A stretch of 64,000 nt of DNA from Streptomyces sp. R41 (GTDB lineage: Bacteria; Actinomycetota; Actinomycetes; Streptomycetales; Streptomycetaceae): the NCBI RefSeq assembly GCF_041053055.1, contig NZ_CP163443.1, positions 1,364,001 through 1,428,000 of the forward strand, read 5' to 3'. Positions within the stretch are counted from its first letter, which is position 1. Every line of letters starts with the position of its first letter. A program made the position numbers and the translations under genes. Positions 46,643-55,641 of the stretch are shown here, piece after piece. The notes under the pieces are model-generated. The model made no database searches. It was not told the origin of the DNA and saw only the letters and a program-made list of their open reading frames with translations.

Positions 46643-47341
46643 ATGACGACCAAAGGCGTCCTCTTCGACTTCTCCGGAACCCTCTTTCGTATCGAGTCCA
46701 CCGATTCATGGCTGCGCGCGGTGCTGGACGAGTCCGAACTCACCCTTCCCGAACCGGAGTTGACCCGGGCGGCGCAGGCCCTGGAAGCCGCCGGCGCACT
46801 TCCGGGCGGAGCCTTTCCGTCACAGCCGCTGCCGGACGACCTCGCCGAAGTCTGGAAGGTCCGCGACGAGTCCGCCGAGCTGCACCGGGCCGCGTACACC
46901 GGCGCCTCCCGTCAGGTCCCGCTGCCCGACCCTCGGCTCCACGACGCGCTGTACGACCGCCATATGGCGCCGGCCGCCTGGAGTCCCTACCCCGACGCGG
47001 CCGACGTGCTGGGCACGCTGCGCGAGCGCGGGGTCGCGGTCGGTGTGGTCAGCAACATCGGCTGGGATCTGCGGCCCGTCTTCCGCGAGCACGGCCTCGA
47101 CCCGTACATCGGCGCGTACGTGCTGTCGTACGAGCACGGCATCCAGAAACCGGACCCGCGGCTGTTCAGGGCCGCCTGCGACGCGCTCGGGGTCGCCCCC
47201 GAGGACACGCTGATGGTGGGTGACGACCGCCGGGCGGACGGCGGTGCCGCGGCCCTGGGGTGCGGGGTGCACTTCGTGGACCATCTGCCGGTGACGCACC
47301 GCCCGGACGGACTGCGGCCGGTCCTCGACCTGATCGGCTGA
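46643..47341 (+). CDS. HAD-like hydrolase
   Basis: 232 aa. Motif I is DFSGT (residues 9-13), motif II VVSN, motif III the Lys in IQKPDPRLF, and motif IV GDDRRAD. In phosphatases of the family motif I is DxDxT; here the second Asp is Ser, so the usual general acid is missing. That pattern occurs in some non-phosphatase HADs. A substrate cannot be assigned. Confidence 0.88.
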   Translation: MTTKGVLFDFSGTLFRIESTDSWLRAVLDESELTLPEPELTRAAQALEAAGALPGGAFPSQPLPDDLAEVWKVRDESAELHRAAYTGASRQVPLPDPRLHDALYDRHMAPAAWSPYPDAADVLGTLRERGVAVGVVSNIGWDLRPVFREHGLDPYIGAYVLSYEHGIQKPDPRLFRAACDALGVAPEDTLMVGDDRRADGGAAALGCGVHFVDHLPVTHRPDGLRPVLDLIG

Positions 47342-47362
47342 GGCCCCCTCCCCTGTGCGCCT

Positions 47363-47608
47363 TCAGCCCTGATAGTCCTCGACCTGCGACGACGGGCGGA
47401 CGCGCGCCTCGTCCGGGTTCTCGCCGAACTCGGACTTCGCGCGCCGCTGGCGCAGCAGGTCCCAGCACTGATCGAGCGCGCGCTCCAGCTCTCCGAGCCG
47501 TTCTTGTTCGGTTTCGCTGTCGATCTGCCCGGACGCCAGGGCGTCGCGCAGTCGTCGCTCGTCGTCCACCATCGTCGTGATCCTGGCCAGGATCTGCTCT
47601 TGATCCAT
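47363..47608 (-). CDS. DUF2630 small protein
   Basis: 81 aa, mostly helical and charged (MDQEQILARITTMVDDERRLRDAL, then LGELERALDQCWDLLRQRRA). Length and sequence fit the DUF2630 family of actinobacteria, for which no function is established. It is convergent with the HAD gene. Confidence 0.82.
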   Translation of the reverse strand: MDQEQILARITTMVDDERRLRDALASGQIDSETEQERLGELERALDQCWDLLRQRRAKSEFGENPDEARVRPSSQVEDYQG

Positions 47609-47810
47609 GTCCGTACGCCTCCTCGGGGACTCCAGGCCACTGTAAGGAGGACTCGGTGGCTCTGCGAGACGTATCGGCCGCCGAAAGTAGCCTCAGCACA
47701 CCATTTGGGCGTATTGCGCGCCCACCCTGGACGATCCCCCGCGTCGCCCAGGGCGGACGGCAGCCCGAAGCCGACCCTTAAAGGGTCTCGGCCCGAACGC
47801 GTTGAGTATA

Positions 47811-47831
47811 GTTGGCTGGCAGCCAGTCAAC
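47811..47831. promoter_or_regulatory. Inverted repeat, probable TetR autoregulatory operator
   Basis: GTTGGCTGGC-A-GCCAGTCAAC is a 10-bp inverted repeat with one mismatch centred at 47821. It ends 15 bp before the TetR ATG and immediately follows a TATAGT -10-like box. Binding here would block initiation. Confidence 0.65.
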
Positions 47832-47845
47832 GCAGGAGTTACAGC

Positions 47846-48625
47846 ATGTCCCCGCGCAGCGCCTCGGTCAATGAAGAGTTGCGGCGGCGTTCCCGGGAGC
47901 GGCTGTTGCAGGCCGCGGTGGAGCTGGTGAGCGAGCGTGGCTACGAGGCGACGACGCTCGGCGACATCGCGGATCGCGCGGGATCGGCCCGTGGACTGGT
48001 GTCGTACTACTTCCCCGGCAAACGCCAGCTCCTGCAGTCCGCCGTGCACCGGCTGATGCACCGCACGCTGGAGGAGGCGCTGGAACGCGAGCCGCGTACC
48101 GAGGACGGCCGGGAGCGGATGGCGCGGACCATCGACGCGATCCTGGGGCTGGCCGGGAGCCAGCCCGTGCTGATGCGCCAGCACATGGCCGGGCTGCTGC
48201 AGGCCGAGGGCTTCGTGCAGTGCCCGGAGCAGCAGCGGCTCGCGCAGCTGCTGCGGGACACAGTCGCCGGGCACGGCTCGCCGGACGCCGCCACCGACTA
48301 CCCGATGCTGCGCGCGGTGCTCATGGGCGCGGTGTACGCGGCCCTGGTGCCCGGCGTGCCGATGCCGATCCCCACACTGCGGGCCGAGCTGTTCAAGCGC
48401 TACCACCTCGACTGGGAGATGGGTGTCCCGCCGGACACCGAGGTGCCCGGCGGGACCTGCGAGACGGATCTGTCACGGTTCTTCACGACCGACCGCCTGC
48501 CCGACGATCAGCCCGATCGGACCGCCGCTCAGCCCGAAGAGACCGTCGCTCAGCCCGTTCGGCCCGGCGATCTGCCCAGTCAGCCCGACGGTCGGTCCGA
48601 TCAGCCCGACGATCAGTCGAAGTAG
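47846..48625 (+). CDS. TetR-family regulator
   Basis: 259 aa. The N-terminal HTH (RERLLQAAVELVSERGYEATTLGDIADRAGSARGLVSYYFPGKRQLL) is typical. The C-terminal ~45 residues are a low-complexity tail of repeated AQPE/DQPD units encoded by imperfect 21-bp repeats. The AGGAG ribosome site is 8 nt upstream. The 3' end overlaps the convergent LVIVD-repeat gene by 13 bp. The ligand is unknown; an inverted-repeat operator lies just upstream. Confidence 0.92.
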   Translation: MSPRSASVNEELRRRSRERLLQAAVELVSERGYEATTLGDIADRAGSARGLVSYYFPGKRQLLQSAVHRLMHRTLEEALEREPRTEDGRERMARTIDAILGLAGSQPVLMRQHMAGLLQAEGFVQCPEQQRLAQLLRDTVAGHGSPDAATDYPMLRAVLMGAVYAALVPGVPMPIPTLRAELFKRYHLDWEMGVPPDTEVPGGTCETDLSRFFTTDRLPDDQPDRTAAQPEETVAQPVRPGDLPSQPDGRSDQPDDQSK

Positions 48626-50115
48626 TCCGGCTGCGTCTGGACGTTGAGCTCGCGCAGATGGACCCACTTCGCCGGATCCGTGCGCCTGTCGCTGAGCTTC
48701 AGTACGTCGAAGCCCTTGGCGATGTCGTTCGAGTAGATGTAGCCGTTGTAGTAGTACGCCGACCACGAGCCGCCGATCTGCAGCGTGTCGGTGGACAGCG
48801 GGCCGCGCTCGAAGTAGGCGATCTCCTTCGGGTTGGCCGAGTCGGTGAAGTCCCAGACGGAGACGCCGCCCTGGTACCAGGCCTGGACCATGAGGTCCTT
48901 GCCCTTGACCGGGATCAGCGAGCCGTTGTGGGCCACGCAGTTCTCGGTGTCCGCCTGGTGGCGGGGAATCTTGTAGTAGCTCTTGAAGACGAGCTTGCGG
49001 TTGTCGCCCTTGCCAACGATGTCGTAGATGCCGTCGGCACCGCGGTTCGGGCCGATCGCCGCGTTGCAGGTGGCCGCGCCGCCGCCGCCCAACTCGTCGG
49101 TGAACACGACCTTGTTGGCCTTCTGGTTGAAGGTCGCCGAGTGCCAGAACGCGAAGTTCACGTTGTCCTCGACCTGGTCGATGACCTTCGGGTGCTCCGG
49201 ATCCTTGATGGAGAACAGGATGCCGTCGCCCATGCAGGCGCCCGCGGCCAGGTCCTTGGACGGCAGGACCGTGATGTCGTGGCAGCCGGTGGTCTTGGAG
49301 ACGCCCGGGTTGGTGGGCGCGCCCGGGTTGCCGCCGCCGTCCGGACCCTCGCCGGGGAAGAGGACGGGGAAGTTCACAACTGCCGCTTCCTCAGGGGCGT
49401 TGCGCGGCACCTTGATGACCGAGATGCCGTCGTGCGGGGGCTGGCAGTCGGGGAAGGTGGCGCTCGGCGAGTACGAGGAGACGTAGATGTAGACGTCTTT
49501 GCGCTCCGGCACCAGCGAGTGGGTGTGCGAGCCGCACGCGGTCTCGACGGCGGCCACGTACTTGGGGTTCGCCTTGTCGCTGATGTCGAAGATCTTCATG
49601 CCCTCCCACGACGACTTCTCGGTCGCGGGCTGCGAGGTGCTGTTGCAGGAGTTGTCGCTGCGCGAGGAGTCGGTGGACAGGAAGAGCAGGTTGCCGGAGA
49701 CGGAGACGTCGTTCTGCGAGCCGGGGCAGAGCACCTGCGCGACGGTCTTGGGCGCCTTCGGATTGCTGATGTCGAAGATGCGGAAGCCGTCGTAGTTGCC
49801 GGCGAACGCGTACTTGCCCTGGAAGGCCAGGTCCGAATTGAGGCCGGTGAAGGCCTCCTTGGGGACATTGGCGAGGTGTTCGATGTTGTCGGAGTGGACG
49901 ATCTCGTCCTTGCCGGGTATCTCACCGCTCGCTATCGCCGCCTTCGCCTCGGCGGCGTCGCTCTTGGAGACCTGCTCCTGCGCGGCGGGACTGTCCCCGG
50001 GATCGGGGGTCGCGGCCGCCGGGCCGGCCGTGAGCAGCGTGGCCAGGAGTCCGGCCGCGGCCGCGGCAACTCCCAGACGTCTGCGCCGCGTTCGGGGGTC
50101 GTTCAACAGGATCAC
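48613..50115 (-). CDS. Secreted LVIVD-repeat protein
   Basis: 500 aa from a GTG preceded by GGGAGG. The N-terminus has arginines (RTRRRR), a hydrophobic stretch and AAA cleavage-type residues, giving a likely Tat or Sec signal peptide. The mature protein contains beta-propeller-like LVIVD repeats (FRIFDISNPKAPKTVAQV, MKIFDISDKANPKYVAAV, VWDFTDSANPKEIAYF) and several His/Cys residues. Such proteins are extracytoplasmic; no catalytic role is known. Divergent from the DUF305 lipoprotein gene. Confidence 0.88.
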   Translation of the reverse strand: MILLNDPRTRRRRLGVAAAAAGLLATLLTAGPAAATPDPGDSPAAQEQVSKSDAAEAKAAIASGEIPGKDEIVHSDNIEHLANVPKEAFTGLNSDLAFQGKYAFAGNYDGFRIFDISNPKAPKTVAQVLCPGSQNDVSVSGNLLFLSTDSSRSDNSCNSTSQPATEKSSWEGMKIFDISDKANPKYVAAVETACGSHTHSLVPERKDVYIYVSSYSPSATFPDCQPPHDGISVIKVPRNAPEEAAVVNFPVLFPGEGPDGGGNPGAPTNPGVSKTTGCHDITVLPSKDLAAGACMGDGILFSIKDPEHPKVIDQVEDNVNFAFWHSATFNQKANKVVFTDELGGGGAATCNAAIGPNRGADGIYDIVGKGDNRKLVFKSYYKIPRHQADTENCVAHNGSLIPVKGKDLMVQAWYQGGVSVWDFTDSANPKEIAYFERGPLSTDTLQIGGSWSAYYYNGYIYSNDIAKGFDVLKLSDRRTDPAKWVHLRELNVQTQPDYFD

Positions 50116-50308
50116 TGTGTCCTCCCTTGTAGCCGTTCGCAGTCGAACGGTTCACGGACCCCTGAAGTATCGTCCGTCCCATCGGGAGATCAACAGATGG
50201 CAACGTACTCGTAATGAACGTTTTTGATCAGTCACGTGCGGAAGCGTGCTAGGACGGTCATCAACACCCTTGAGGTGTCCGCCCCTTCGTGTGCCACAGG
50301 AGGTCGCT

Positions 50309-50959
50309 GTGCTTGTTCGCCGTACGGCCCGTGCGTCCCTGGTCGCGGTGTCGCTGTTGGTCGCCGCGCTCGCTCTCGGGGGATGTGACTCCGGCTCCGA
50401 GACCAAGTCCGGGAAGGCGAGCGGGCCTTCGGTGATCGCACCCGGCAAGCCCGGCGAGGCGGCCGAGACACTCTCGGCCCAGGACGCCGCGAAACAGCGG
50501 GCCGACGACGACTCCCCCAACTCGGCGGACTTCGCGTACGCGCGGATGATGATCGAGCACCACACGCAGGCCCTGGAGATGACCGAACTCGCCCCGAAAC
50601 AGGCCGAGTCGGGCCAGGTGAAGCGGCTCGCCGCGCGGATCGCGGCCGCGCAGGGTCCGGAGATCACCACCATGAAGAGCTGGCTGAAGACACACGACGG
50701 CGAGCAGGCCGGCACGGACCACGAGCACGGGACGATGCCCGGCATGGCGACGGAGGCCCAGCTCAAGAAGTTGCGCGCGGCGAAGGGCAAGACGTTCGAC
50801 GAGCTGTTCCTGAAGCTGATGATCACACATCACGACGGGGCGATCACCATGGCCACGGATGTGAAGGCCCAGGGCAACAACATCCAGATCGAGGAGATGG
50901 CCGACGATGTGATCGCTCAGCAGACGAGCGAGATCACGCGGATGCGCGAGATGTCGTAA
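50309..50959 (+). CDS. DUF305 lipoprotein
   Basis: 216 aa from a GTG with AGGAGG 5 nt upstream. A lipobox LALGGC follows a hydrophobic signal. The two DUF305 halves each carry the HHxxAxxM motif (EHHTQALEMTELA and THHDGAITMATDV) and a ferritin-like helical layout. Family members are periplasmic or lipid-anchored, and the paired His/Met residues suggest metal binding, possibly copper. It may be co-regulated with the divergent LVIVD gene. Confidence 0.9.
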   Translation: MLVRRTARASLVAVSLLVAALALGGCDSGSETKSGKASGPSVIAPGKPGEAAETLSAQDAAKQRADDDSPNSADFAYARMMIEHHTQALEMTELAPKQAESGQVKRLAARIAAAQGPEITTMKSWLKTHDGEQAGTDHEHGTMPGMATEAQLKKLRAAKGKTFDELFLKLMITHHDGAITMATDVKAQGNNIQIEEMADDVIAQQTSEITRMREMS

Positions 50960-50968
50960 CCACCGTAC

Positions 50969-51487
50969 TCAGCGTCTTGCGTGACGGGGTGCCAGGAATC
51001 CCGCGTCGCGTGCCCCGGCGATCAGTCTGAGCGATTGACGCCGACTGTGACCGGTGGCGTACATGACCGCGCGGACCGGGTCGACGCCCCCTTCCTGCGC
51101 CGCGCGGTACTCCTCCGCGACCAGCCACCGCCCCTCGACGCCACGCGGCCATGGGGGCCGGGCGCGGCGCCCCGGCCCTTCCTCCGGCTCGCACGACGGG
51201 GCAGTCGGCTCGCCGCACGCCCCGAAGAGCGGTTCCTCGATCCAGTCGGCCAGCACCGCGAGGTCGTCGAGGGAGAGCGGCGGCTGGGCCCGTACATCCT
51301 CGATCGACACGCCCGCCTCGGACACCACGACGAGCAGGTCGACCTGGGCGCCGTCGTCGAAGGCCAGCCGGGCGTAGAACCACGACGTGGCGCCTTCCTG
51401 CTCCTGCACTTCCCACGCGGGCCACACGGACACCGCACCGTCCGCGGGGCAGCGATCGGCCAGATCAAGAAAGGATGCTTCTAGCAC
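50969..51487 (-). CDS. DUF6214 family protein
   Basis: 172 aa from a GTG. The N-terminal ~95 residues form a compact alpha/beta region (VSVWPAWEVQEQ, WFYARLAFDDGAQVDLLVVVS), then a charged Pro/Arg-rich linker, then a C-terminal helical part (EEYRAAQEGGVDPVRAVMYATGHSRRQSLRLIAGARDAGFL) that looks like a helix-turn-helix. It matches the Streptomyces DUF6214 type; no function is known. Confidence 0.75.
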   Translation of the reverse strand: MLEASFLDLADRCPADGAVSVWPAWEVQEQEGATSWFYARLAFDDGAQVDLLVVVSEAGVSIEDVRAQPPLSLDDLAVLADWIEEPLFGACGEPTAPSCEPEEGPGRRARPPWPRGVEGRWLVAEEYRAAQEGGVDPVRAVMYATGHSRRQSLRLIAGARDAGFLAPRHARR

Positions 51488-51646
51488 ACGCGGAACGTAA
51501 CCGCATGATCACACTCCATACGAACGGACACGCACACGCGCGTCGCGGACCACACCCTGTCAGCGGAGCATCGGCGGTGCGATGCTGGAATCAACAGCGA
51601 TCTCCTGTCAGCGTTCTCCGTGATCCCTCGGGTAAGGAGTTCGGCC

Positions 51647-52996
51647 GTGCTGCATGTCGCCGTCGTAGGCTCGGGACCCAGCGGGGTCTACAGCGCACAG
51701 AGTCTCGTCCAGCAGAGCCAGGAGCCCGGCGTCCGGGTGGACGTCCTGGACCGGCTGCCATGTCCGTACGGCCTGGTGCGTTATGGCGTGGCGCCCGACC
51801 ACGAGAAGATCAAGTCGCTGCAGAACAATCTGCGGGCGGTGCTCGAGGACGAGCGGGTGCGGTTCCTGGGCGGGGTCGAGGTCGGCCCGGGCGGGGTGCC
51901 GGTGGCCCGGCTGCGGGAGCTGTACCACGCGGTGGTCTACTGCGTGGGCGCCGCCACCGACCGCCACCTCGGAGTGCCAGGCGAGGAGCTGCCCGGCAGC
52001 TGGTCGGCGACCGAGTTCGTGTCCTGGTACAGCGCGCACCCCGACTCCGTGGCCGACGGATTCATCCTCGGCGCACGGTCGGCCGTGGTCATCGGCGTCG
52101 GCAACGTGGCCGTCGACGTGACCCGGATGCTGGCCCGCGGCGCGGCCGAGCTGAGCCCCACCGACATGCCGCAGGCGGCGCTCACCGCGCTGGCCGCGAG
52201 CAAGGTGACGGAGGTCAGCATGGTCGGGCGGCGCGGCCCTTCGCAGGCCCGTTTCACCACCAAGGAGCTGCGCGAGCTGGGCGCGCTGCCGGACACAGAA
52301 GTCGTGGTGGACCCTGAGGAGTTGGCTCTCGATCCGGCCTATCTGGACCCGTCGGACCTGCCCGCCGCCCAGCGCCGCAATGTGGAGGTGCTGCGGGGAT
52401 GGGCCGCCGCGCCGCCGCAGGGCCGTCCGCGACGGATCCGGCTGCGCTTCTTCCTGCGCCCCGTCGAACTGCTCCCCGACGGGGGCCGTGTGGGTGCGGT
52501 CCGCTTCGAGCGGACGGTGCCGGACGGACAGGGCGGGGTGACGGGCACGGGGCGGTACGAGGACATCGAGGCGCAGCTGGTGCTGCGCTCGGTCGGCTAT
52601 CGCGGGGTGCCGATCGAAGGGCTGCCGTTCGATGCCGACCGCGGCACGGTGCCGAATCTGGCGGGGCGGATACTGCGGGACGGCACGATCTCCCCGGGCG
52701 AGTATGTGGCGGGCTGGATCAAGCGCGGCCCGACGGGTGTCATCGGCACCAACCGGCCGTGCGCGAAGGAGACGGTGACCTCACTCCTGGAGGACGCCGC
52801 CGGCCTCGTACGGCGGGACGTGCCCGAGGACCCGCTCGCGGCGCTGCGGGCGGAGGGGCTGAGGCCGGTCGAGTGGGCCGGATGGCAGGCGATCGAGCGG
52901 GCCGAGGCGGAGCTCGGAGCCTCGTTCGGCCGTGGTGTGGTCAAGCTTCCGGACTGGGAGTCGCTGCTGGCGGCGGCGCGGACGGCGCCTTCTTAG
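51647..52996 (+). CDS. Ferredoxin-NADP+ reductase, FprA/adrenodoxin-reductase type
   Basis: 449 aa. The GTG at 51647 has AAGGAG 8 nt upstream and starts right before the FAD motif VGSGPSGVYSA. The PCPYGLVRYGVAPDH segment, an NADP Rossmann motif (GVGNVAVDVTRML) and GWIKRGPTGVIGTNRP near the end are diagnostic of this family. It passes electrons from NADPH to ferredoxin, for example for P450s. A P450 lies 2.6 kb downstream in the isocyanide locus, but other genes intervene and no link is shown. Confidence 0.93.
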   Translation: MLHVAVVGSGPSGVYSAQSLVQQSQEPGVRVDVLDRLPCPYGLVRYGVAPDHEKIKSLQNNLRAVLEDERVRFLGGVEVGPGGVPVARLRELYHAVVYCVGAATDRHLGVPGEELPGSWSATEFVSWYSAHPDSVADGFILGARSAVVIGVGNVAVDVTRMLARGAAELSPTDMPQAALTALAASKVTEVSMVGRRGPSQARFTTKELRELGALPDTEVVVDPEELALDPAYLDPSDLPAAQRRNVEVLRGWAAAPPQGRPRRIRLRFFLRPVELLPDGGRVGAVRFERTVPDGQGGVTGTGRYEDIEAQLVLRSVGYRGVPIEGLPFDADRGTVPNLAGRILRDGTISPGEYVAGWIKRGPTGVIGTNRPCAKETVTSLLEDAAGLVRRDVPEDPLAALRAEGLRPVEWAGWQAIERAEAELGASFGRGVVKLPDWESLLAAARTAPS

Positions 52997-53125
52997 CAGA
53001 GTCGCGCGGCGTCCTGTGGGCATGACACCTGACGGCAACACACCGGAAATCAACAAACTGTTCAAGCCCCATACGGTCTCGTGCTGTCGAACAGTCCGTC
53101 CCCACCCGCCGCTCCAGGAGTGCCC

Positions 53126-54481
53126 ATGGCGACCGCAGCACCCGTGCATCCCGTCGACGAGGTCCCACCCGTACGCCAACTGGCCGCCTTCGGGCTGCAG
53201 CACGTACTCGCGATGTACGCGGGCGCGGTGGCCGTTCCGCTGATCGTGGGCGGTGCGATGAAGCTGTCGCCCGCCGATCTGGCGTATCTGATCACCGCGG
53301 ATCTGCTGGTGTGCGGGACCGCGACACTGATCCAGTGCGTGGGTTTCTGGCGTTTCGGGGTGCGGCTGCCGATCATGCAGGGATGCACCTTCGCGGCCGT
53401 GTCGCCGATGGTGCTCATCGGGACGACGGGAGGCGGACTGCCCGCGATCTACGGGTCGGTGATCGTCGCGGGCCTCGCGATCGTCCTGCTGGCCCCGGTC
53501 TTCGGGAAGCTGCTCCGCTTCTTCCCGCCGCTCGTCACGGGCACGGTGATTCTGATCATCGGTGTCTCGCTGCTGCCGGTGGCGGGCAACTGGGCGGCCG
53601 GCGGCGTGGGCGCGAAGGACTTCGGCGAGCCGAAGAACCTGGCGCTCGCGGCCTTCGTGCTGGCCGTGGTGCTGGGTGTGCAGCGATTCGCTCCTGCCTT
53701 CCTGAGCCGGATCGCGGTGCTGATCGGCATCGCCGTGGGCCTCGCGGTCGCCGTCCCCTTCGGGTTCACGGACTTCGGCGGGGTCGGGGACGCCGACTGG
53801 GTCGGGATCAGCACGCCGTTCCACTTCGGGGCACCGTCGTTCCACGCCTCCGCGATCATCTCGATGCTGGTCGTGGCGCTGGTGACGATGACCGAGACGA
53901 CCGGTGACTTCATCGCGGTGGGCCAGATGACCGACCGGCCGATCCAGCCGCGTACGCTCGCGGACGGTCTGCGCGCCGACGGCCTGTCGACGGTCCTCGG
54001 CGGTGTGTTCAACACCTTCCCGTACACGGCGTTCGCGCAGAACGTGGGCCTCGTCGGGATGACCCGGGTGCGCAGCCGCTGGGTGGTCGCCGCGGCGGGC
54101 GGCATCCTCGTGCTGCTCGGCCTGCTGCCCAAGTTGGGCGCGGTCGTGGCAGCCATTCCGGCGCCGGTCCTTGGCGGCGCGGGTCTGGTGATGTTCGGAA
54201 CGGTCGCCGCGAGCGGTCTGCGCACCCTTTCCGAGGTGGACTTCAAGGGCAACAACAACCTGACGGTGGTGGCCGTTTCGCTCGCGGTGGGCATGCTGCC
54301 GGTCGGGGTGCCGACGGTCTACGAGAAGTTCCCCGACTGGTTCCAGACGGTGATGAACAGCGGGATCAGCGCGGGCTGCCTGACCGCGATCGTACTGAAC
54401 CTGCTCTTCAACCATCTGCCGGGCAAGGCGAGTTCGACCGGGGTCGGCGCCGAGCCGGAGACCAGCGCCGCGTCAGCTTGA
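53126..54481 (+). CDS. NCS2/NAT family xanthine/uracil permease
   Basis: 451 aa, about 14 hydrophobic segments, with the NAT signature QNVGLVGMTRVRSR and the preceding ETTGDFIAVGQ motif. ATG at 53126 follows CAGGAG by 5 nt. It is a proton-coupled nucleobase symporter; purine versus uracil specificity cannot be set from sequence alone. The 141 nt between its stop and the isocyanide synthase stop contain no supported gene. Confidence 0.93.
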   Translation: MATAAPVHPVDEVPPVRQLAAFGLQHVLAMYAGAVAVPLIVGGAMKLSPADLAYLITADLLVCGTATLIQCVGFWRFGVRLPIMQGCTFAAVSPMVLIGTTGGGLPAIYGSVIVAGLAIVLLAPVFGKLLRFFPPLVTGTVILIIGVSLLPVAGNWAAGGVGAKDFGEPKNLALAAFVLAVVLGVQRFAPAFLSRIAVLIGIAVGLAVAVPFGFTDFGGVGDADWVGISTPFHFGAPSFHASAIISMLVVALVTMTETTGDFIAVGQMTDRPIQPRTLADGLRADGLSTVLGGVFNTFPYTAFAQNVGLVGMTRVRSRWVVAAAGGILVLLGLLPKLGAVVAAIPAPVLGGAGLVMFGTVAASGLRTLSEVDFKGNNNLTVVAVSLAVGMLPVGVPTVYEKFPDWFQTVMNSGISAGCLTAIVLNLLFNHLPGKASSTGVGAEPETSAASA

Positions 54482-54622
54482 GCCCAGGCGGGCGGCCTGG
54501 TCGGCGGCGGCGCCGAGGGCGCTGTCGAGAAGGTCGGGGAAGAGATCGTCCAGGTCGTCCGTGCGCAGGGTGTTCATCTTGGCCGTGCCCGTGCGCCTTG
54601 AGCATCCGGCCCCGGACCCGGG

Positions 54623-55561
54623 TCAGGTCTCCTCGAAGTGGCTGGGCCGGTCGTCCCGGTGGATCAGGCGGCCCCGCCGCTCGGCCGCGGCGCGGGGCAT
54701 CAGGGTCCAGGTGCCGTCGGCGCGGCGCAGGGCCGCCGAGTGCCATGGGGTGGTCCAGGCGTCTGCCGCGTCGAGGAGGCGGATGCCGAACTTGGGGGCG
54801 CCGATGAGCTGGGGGTGGATGGACAGGCGTATGGAGCGGGGGTGGTGGTGGGCGATCAGATCGCCCCAGGCCCTGCTGCGCTGGATGACTCCGTACGCGC
54901 GTGTGCGGCACTCGCGCTGCAGGGCGGACCGGGTGCCGGTGAAGTCGGCGGTGTCCTCGACGAGGAAGCGGGTGATGCCCCGGTAGAGGGCGAGGGTGGG
55001 GGCGTCGGCGCGGACCTCTGTGCGCAGGGCGTCCAGGGTGGGGGCGTAGCGGTCGTGGACGTGAGCGCGTTTGGCGTCGTGGGGCAGGTCGCCGAGCACG
55101 TCGCGCAGGTCGAAGACGGACAGTCTGTGCAGGCCCGACGTCCGTGTCAGCGCGCGCAGTTCGTCGGTGTAGGCGTCTATGTGATCGTCGGGGACACGGA
55201 TGAGGTCGCCGAAGACATGGCCGTCGGAGCAGATGACGATGCGGGCGCCGGGCGCATGGATCCTCCCGATGTCCGCGCACAGGGCGTCGAGGAAACCGAG
55301 GGAGAGTCGTTCGCCCTGGTCGGGCAGGTGGCCCAGGACCTTGGCGGGGTTCGGGGACTTGCAGGGGAAGCCGGGCAGGGTGAACACGACGGGGGCGCCT
55401 TGGCGTACGAAGGCGTCGATCTGGCGCAGTTGATGCTGGAACGCCTCCGCGGGCGCGGGTATCGGGTCGGTCGTGCGGTGGTGCGGGAGCAGCAGTTCCA
55501 GGATCGAGACGCTGGTGCTGGAGCTCGTGGGGGTGGTGTCCGGCGCGGTCGTCGACGGCAC
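54623..55561 (-). CDS. Isocyanide synthase, PvcA/Dit1 family
   Basis: 312 aa from a GTG with a GGAGG site. The family signature LPGFPCKSPNPAKVLG is at ~55-70, followed by PDQGERLSLGFLDAL. Further conserved segments are GARIVICSDGHVFGDLI, YRGITRFL, RAWGDLI and KFGIRLL. PvcA/IsnA enzymes convert the amine of an amino acid, commonly Tyr or Trp, to an isonitrile with ribulose 5-phosphate as carbon donor. Yeast Dit1, which makes formyl-tyrosine for dityrosine, is a relative that also pairs with a P450 (Dit2). It is the last gene of a minus-strand run with P450 and amidotransferase genes, which supports a Tyr-derived isonitrile. The N-terminal ~25 residues are Ser/Thr/Pro-rich and disordered. Confidence 0.88.
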   Translation of the reverse strand: MPSTTAPDTTPTSSSTSVSILELLLPHHRTTDPIPAPAEAFQHQLRQIDAFVRQGAPVVFTLPGFPCKSPNPAKVLGHLPDQGERLSLGFLDALCADIGRIHAPGARIVICSDGHVFGDLIRVPDDHIDAYTDELRALTRTSGLHRLSVFDLRDVLGDLPHDAKRAHVHDRYAPTLDALRTEVRADAPTLALYRGITRFLVEDTADFTGTRSALQRECRTRAYGVIQRSRAWGDLIAHHHPRSIRLSIHPQLIGAPKFGIRLLDAADAWTTPWHSAALRRADGTWTLMPRAAAERRGRLIHRDDRPSHFEET

Positions 55562-55641
55562 GGCGTTCCTCCGGGAGGCATGCGGGCATGGCGGCATGGC
55601 GCCGCGGTGGTCGGGGCCGGGCGCCTTCGGGTGAGCGGGGG

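Noticed and set aside
51647..52996. Ferredoxin reductase as a dedicated partner of the P450
   Set aside because: It is on the other strand, separated by the NCS2 permease gene, and no ferredoxin gene is nearby; it may serve any P450 in the cell.
54473..54577. A 34-codon minus-strand frame (MNTLRTDDLDDLFPDLL...) overlapping the end of the permease gene
   Set aside because: The composition looks protein-like and could be a remnant of a lost gene, but there is no ribosome site and no family match by eye.
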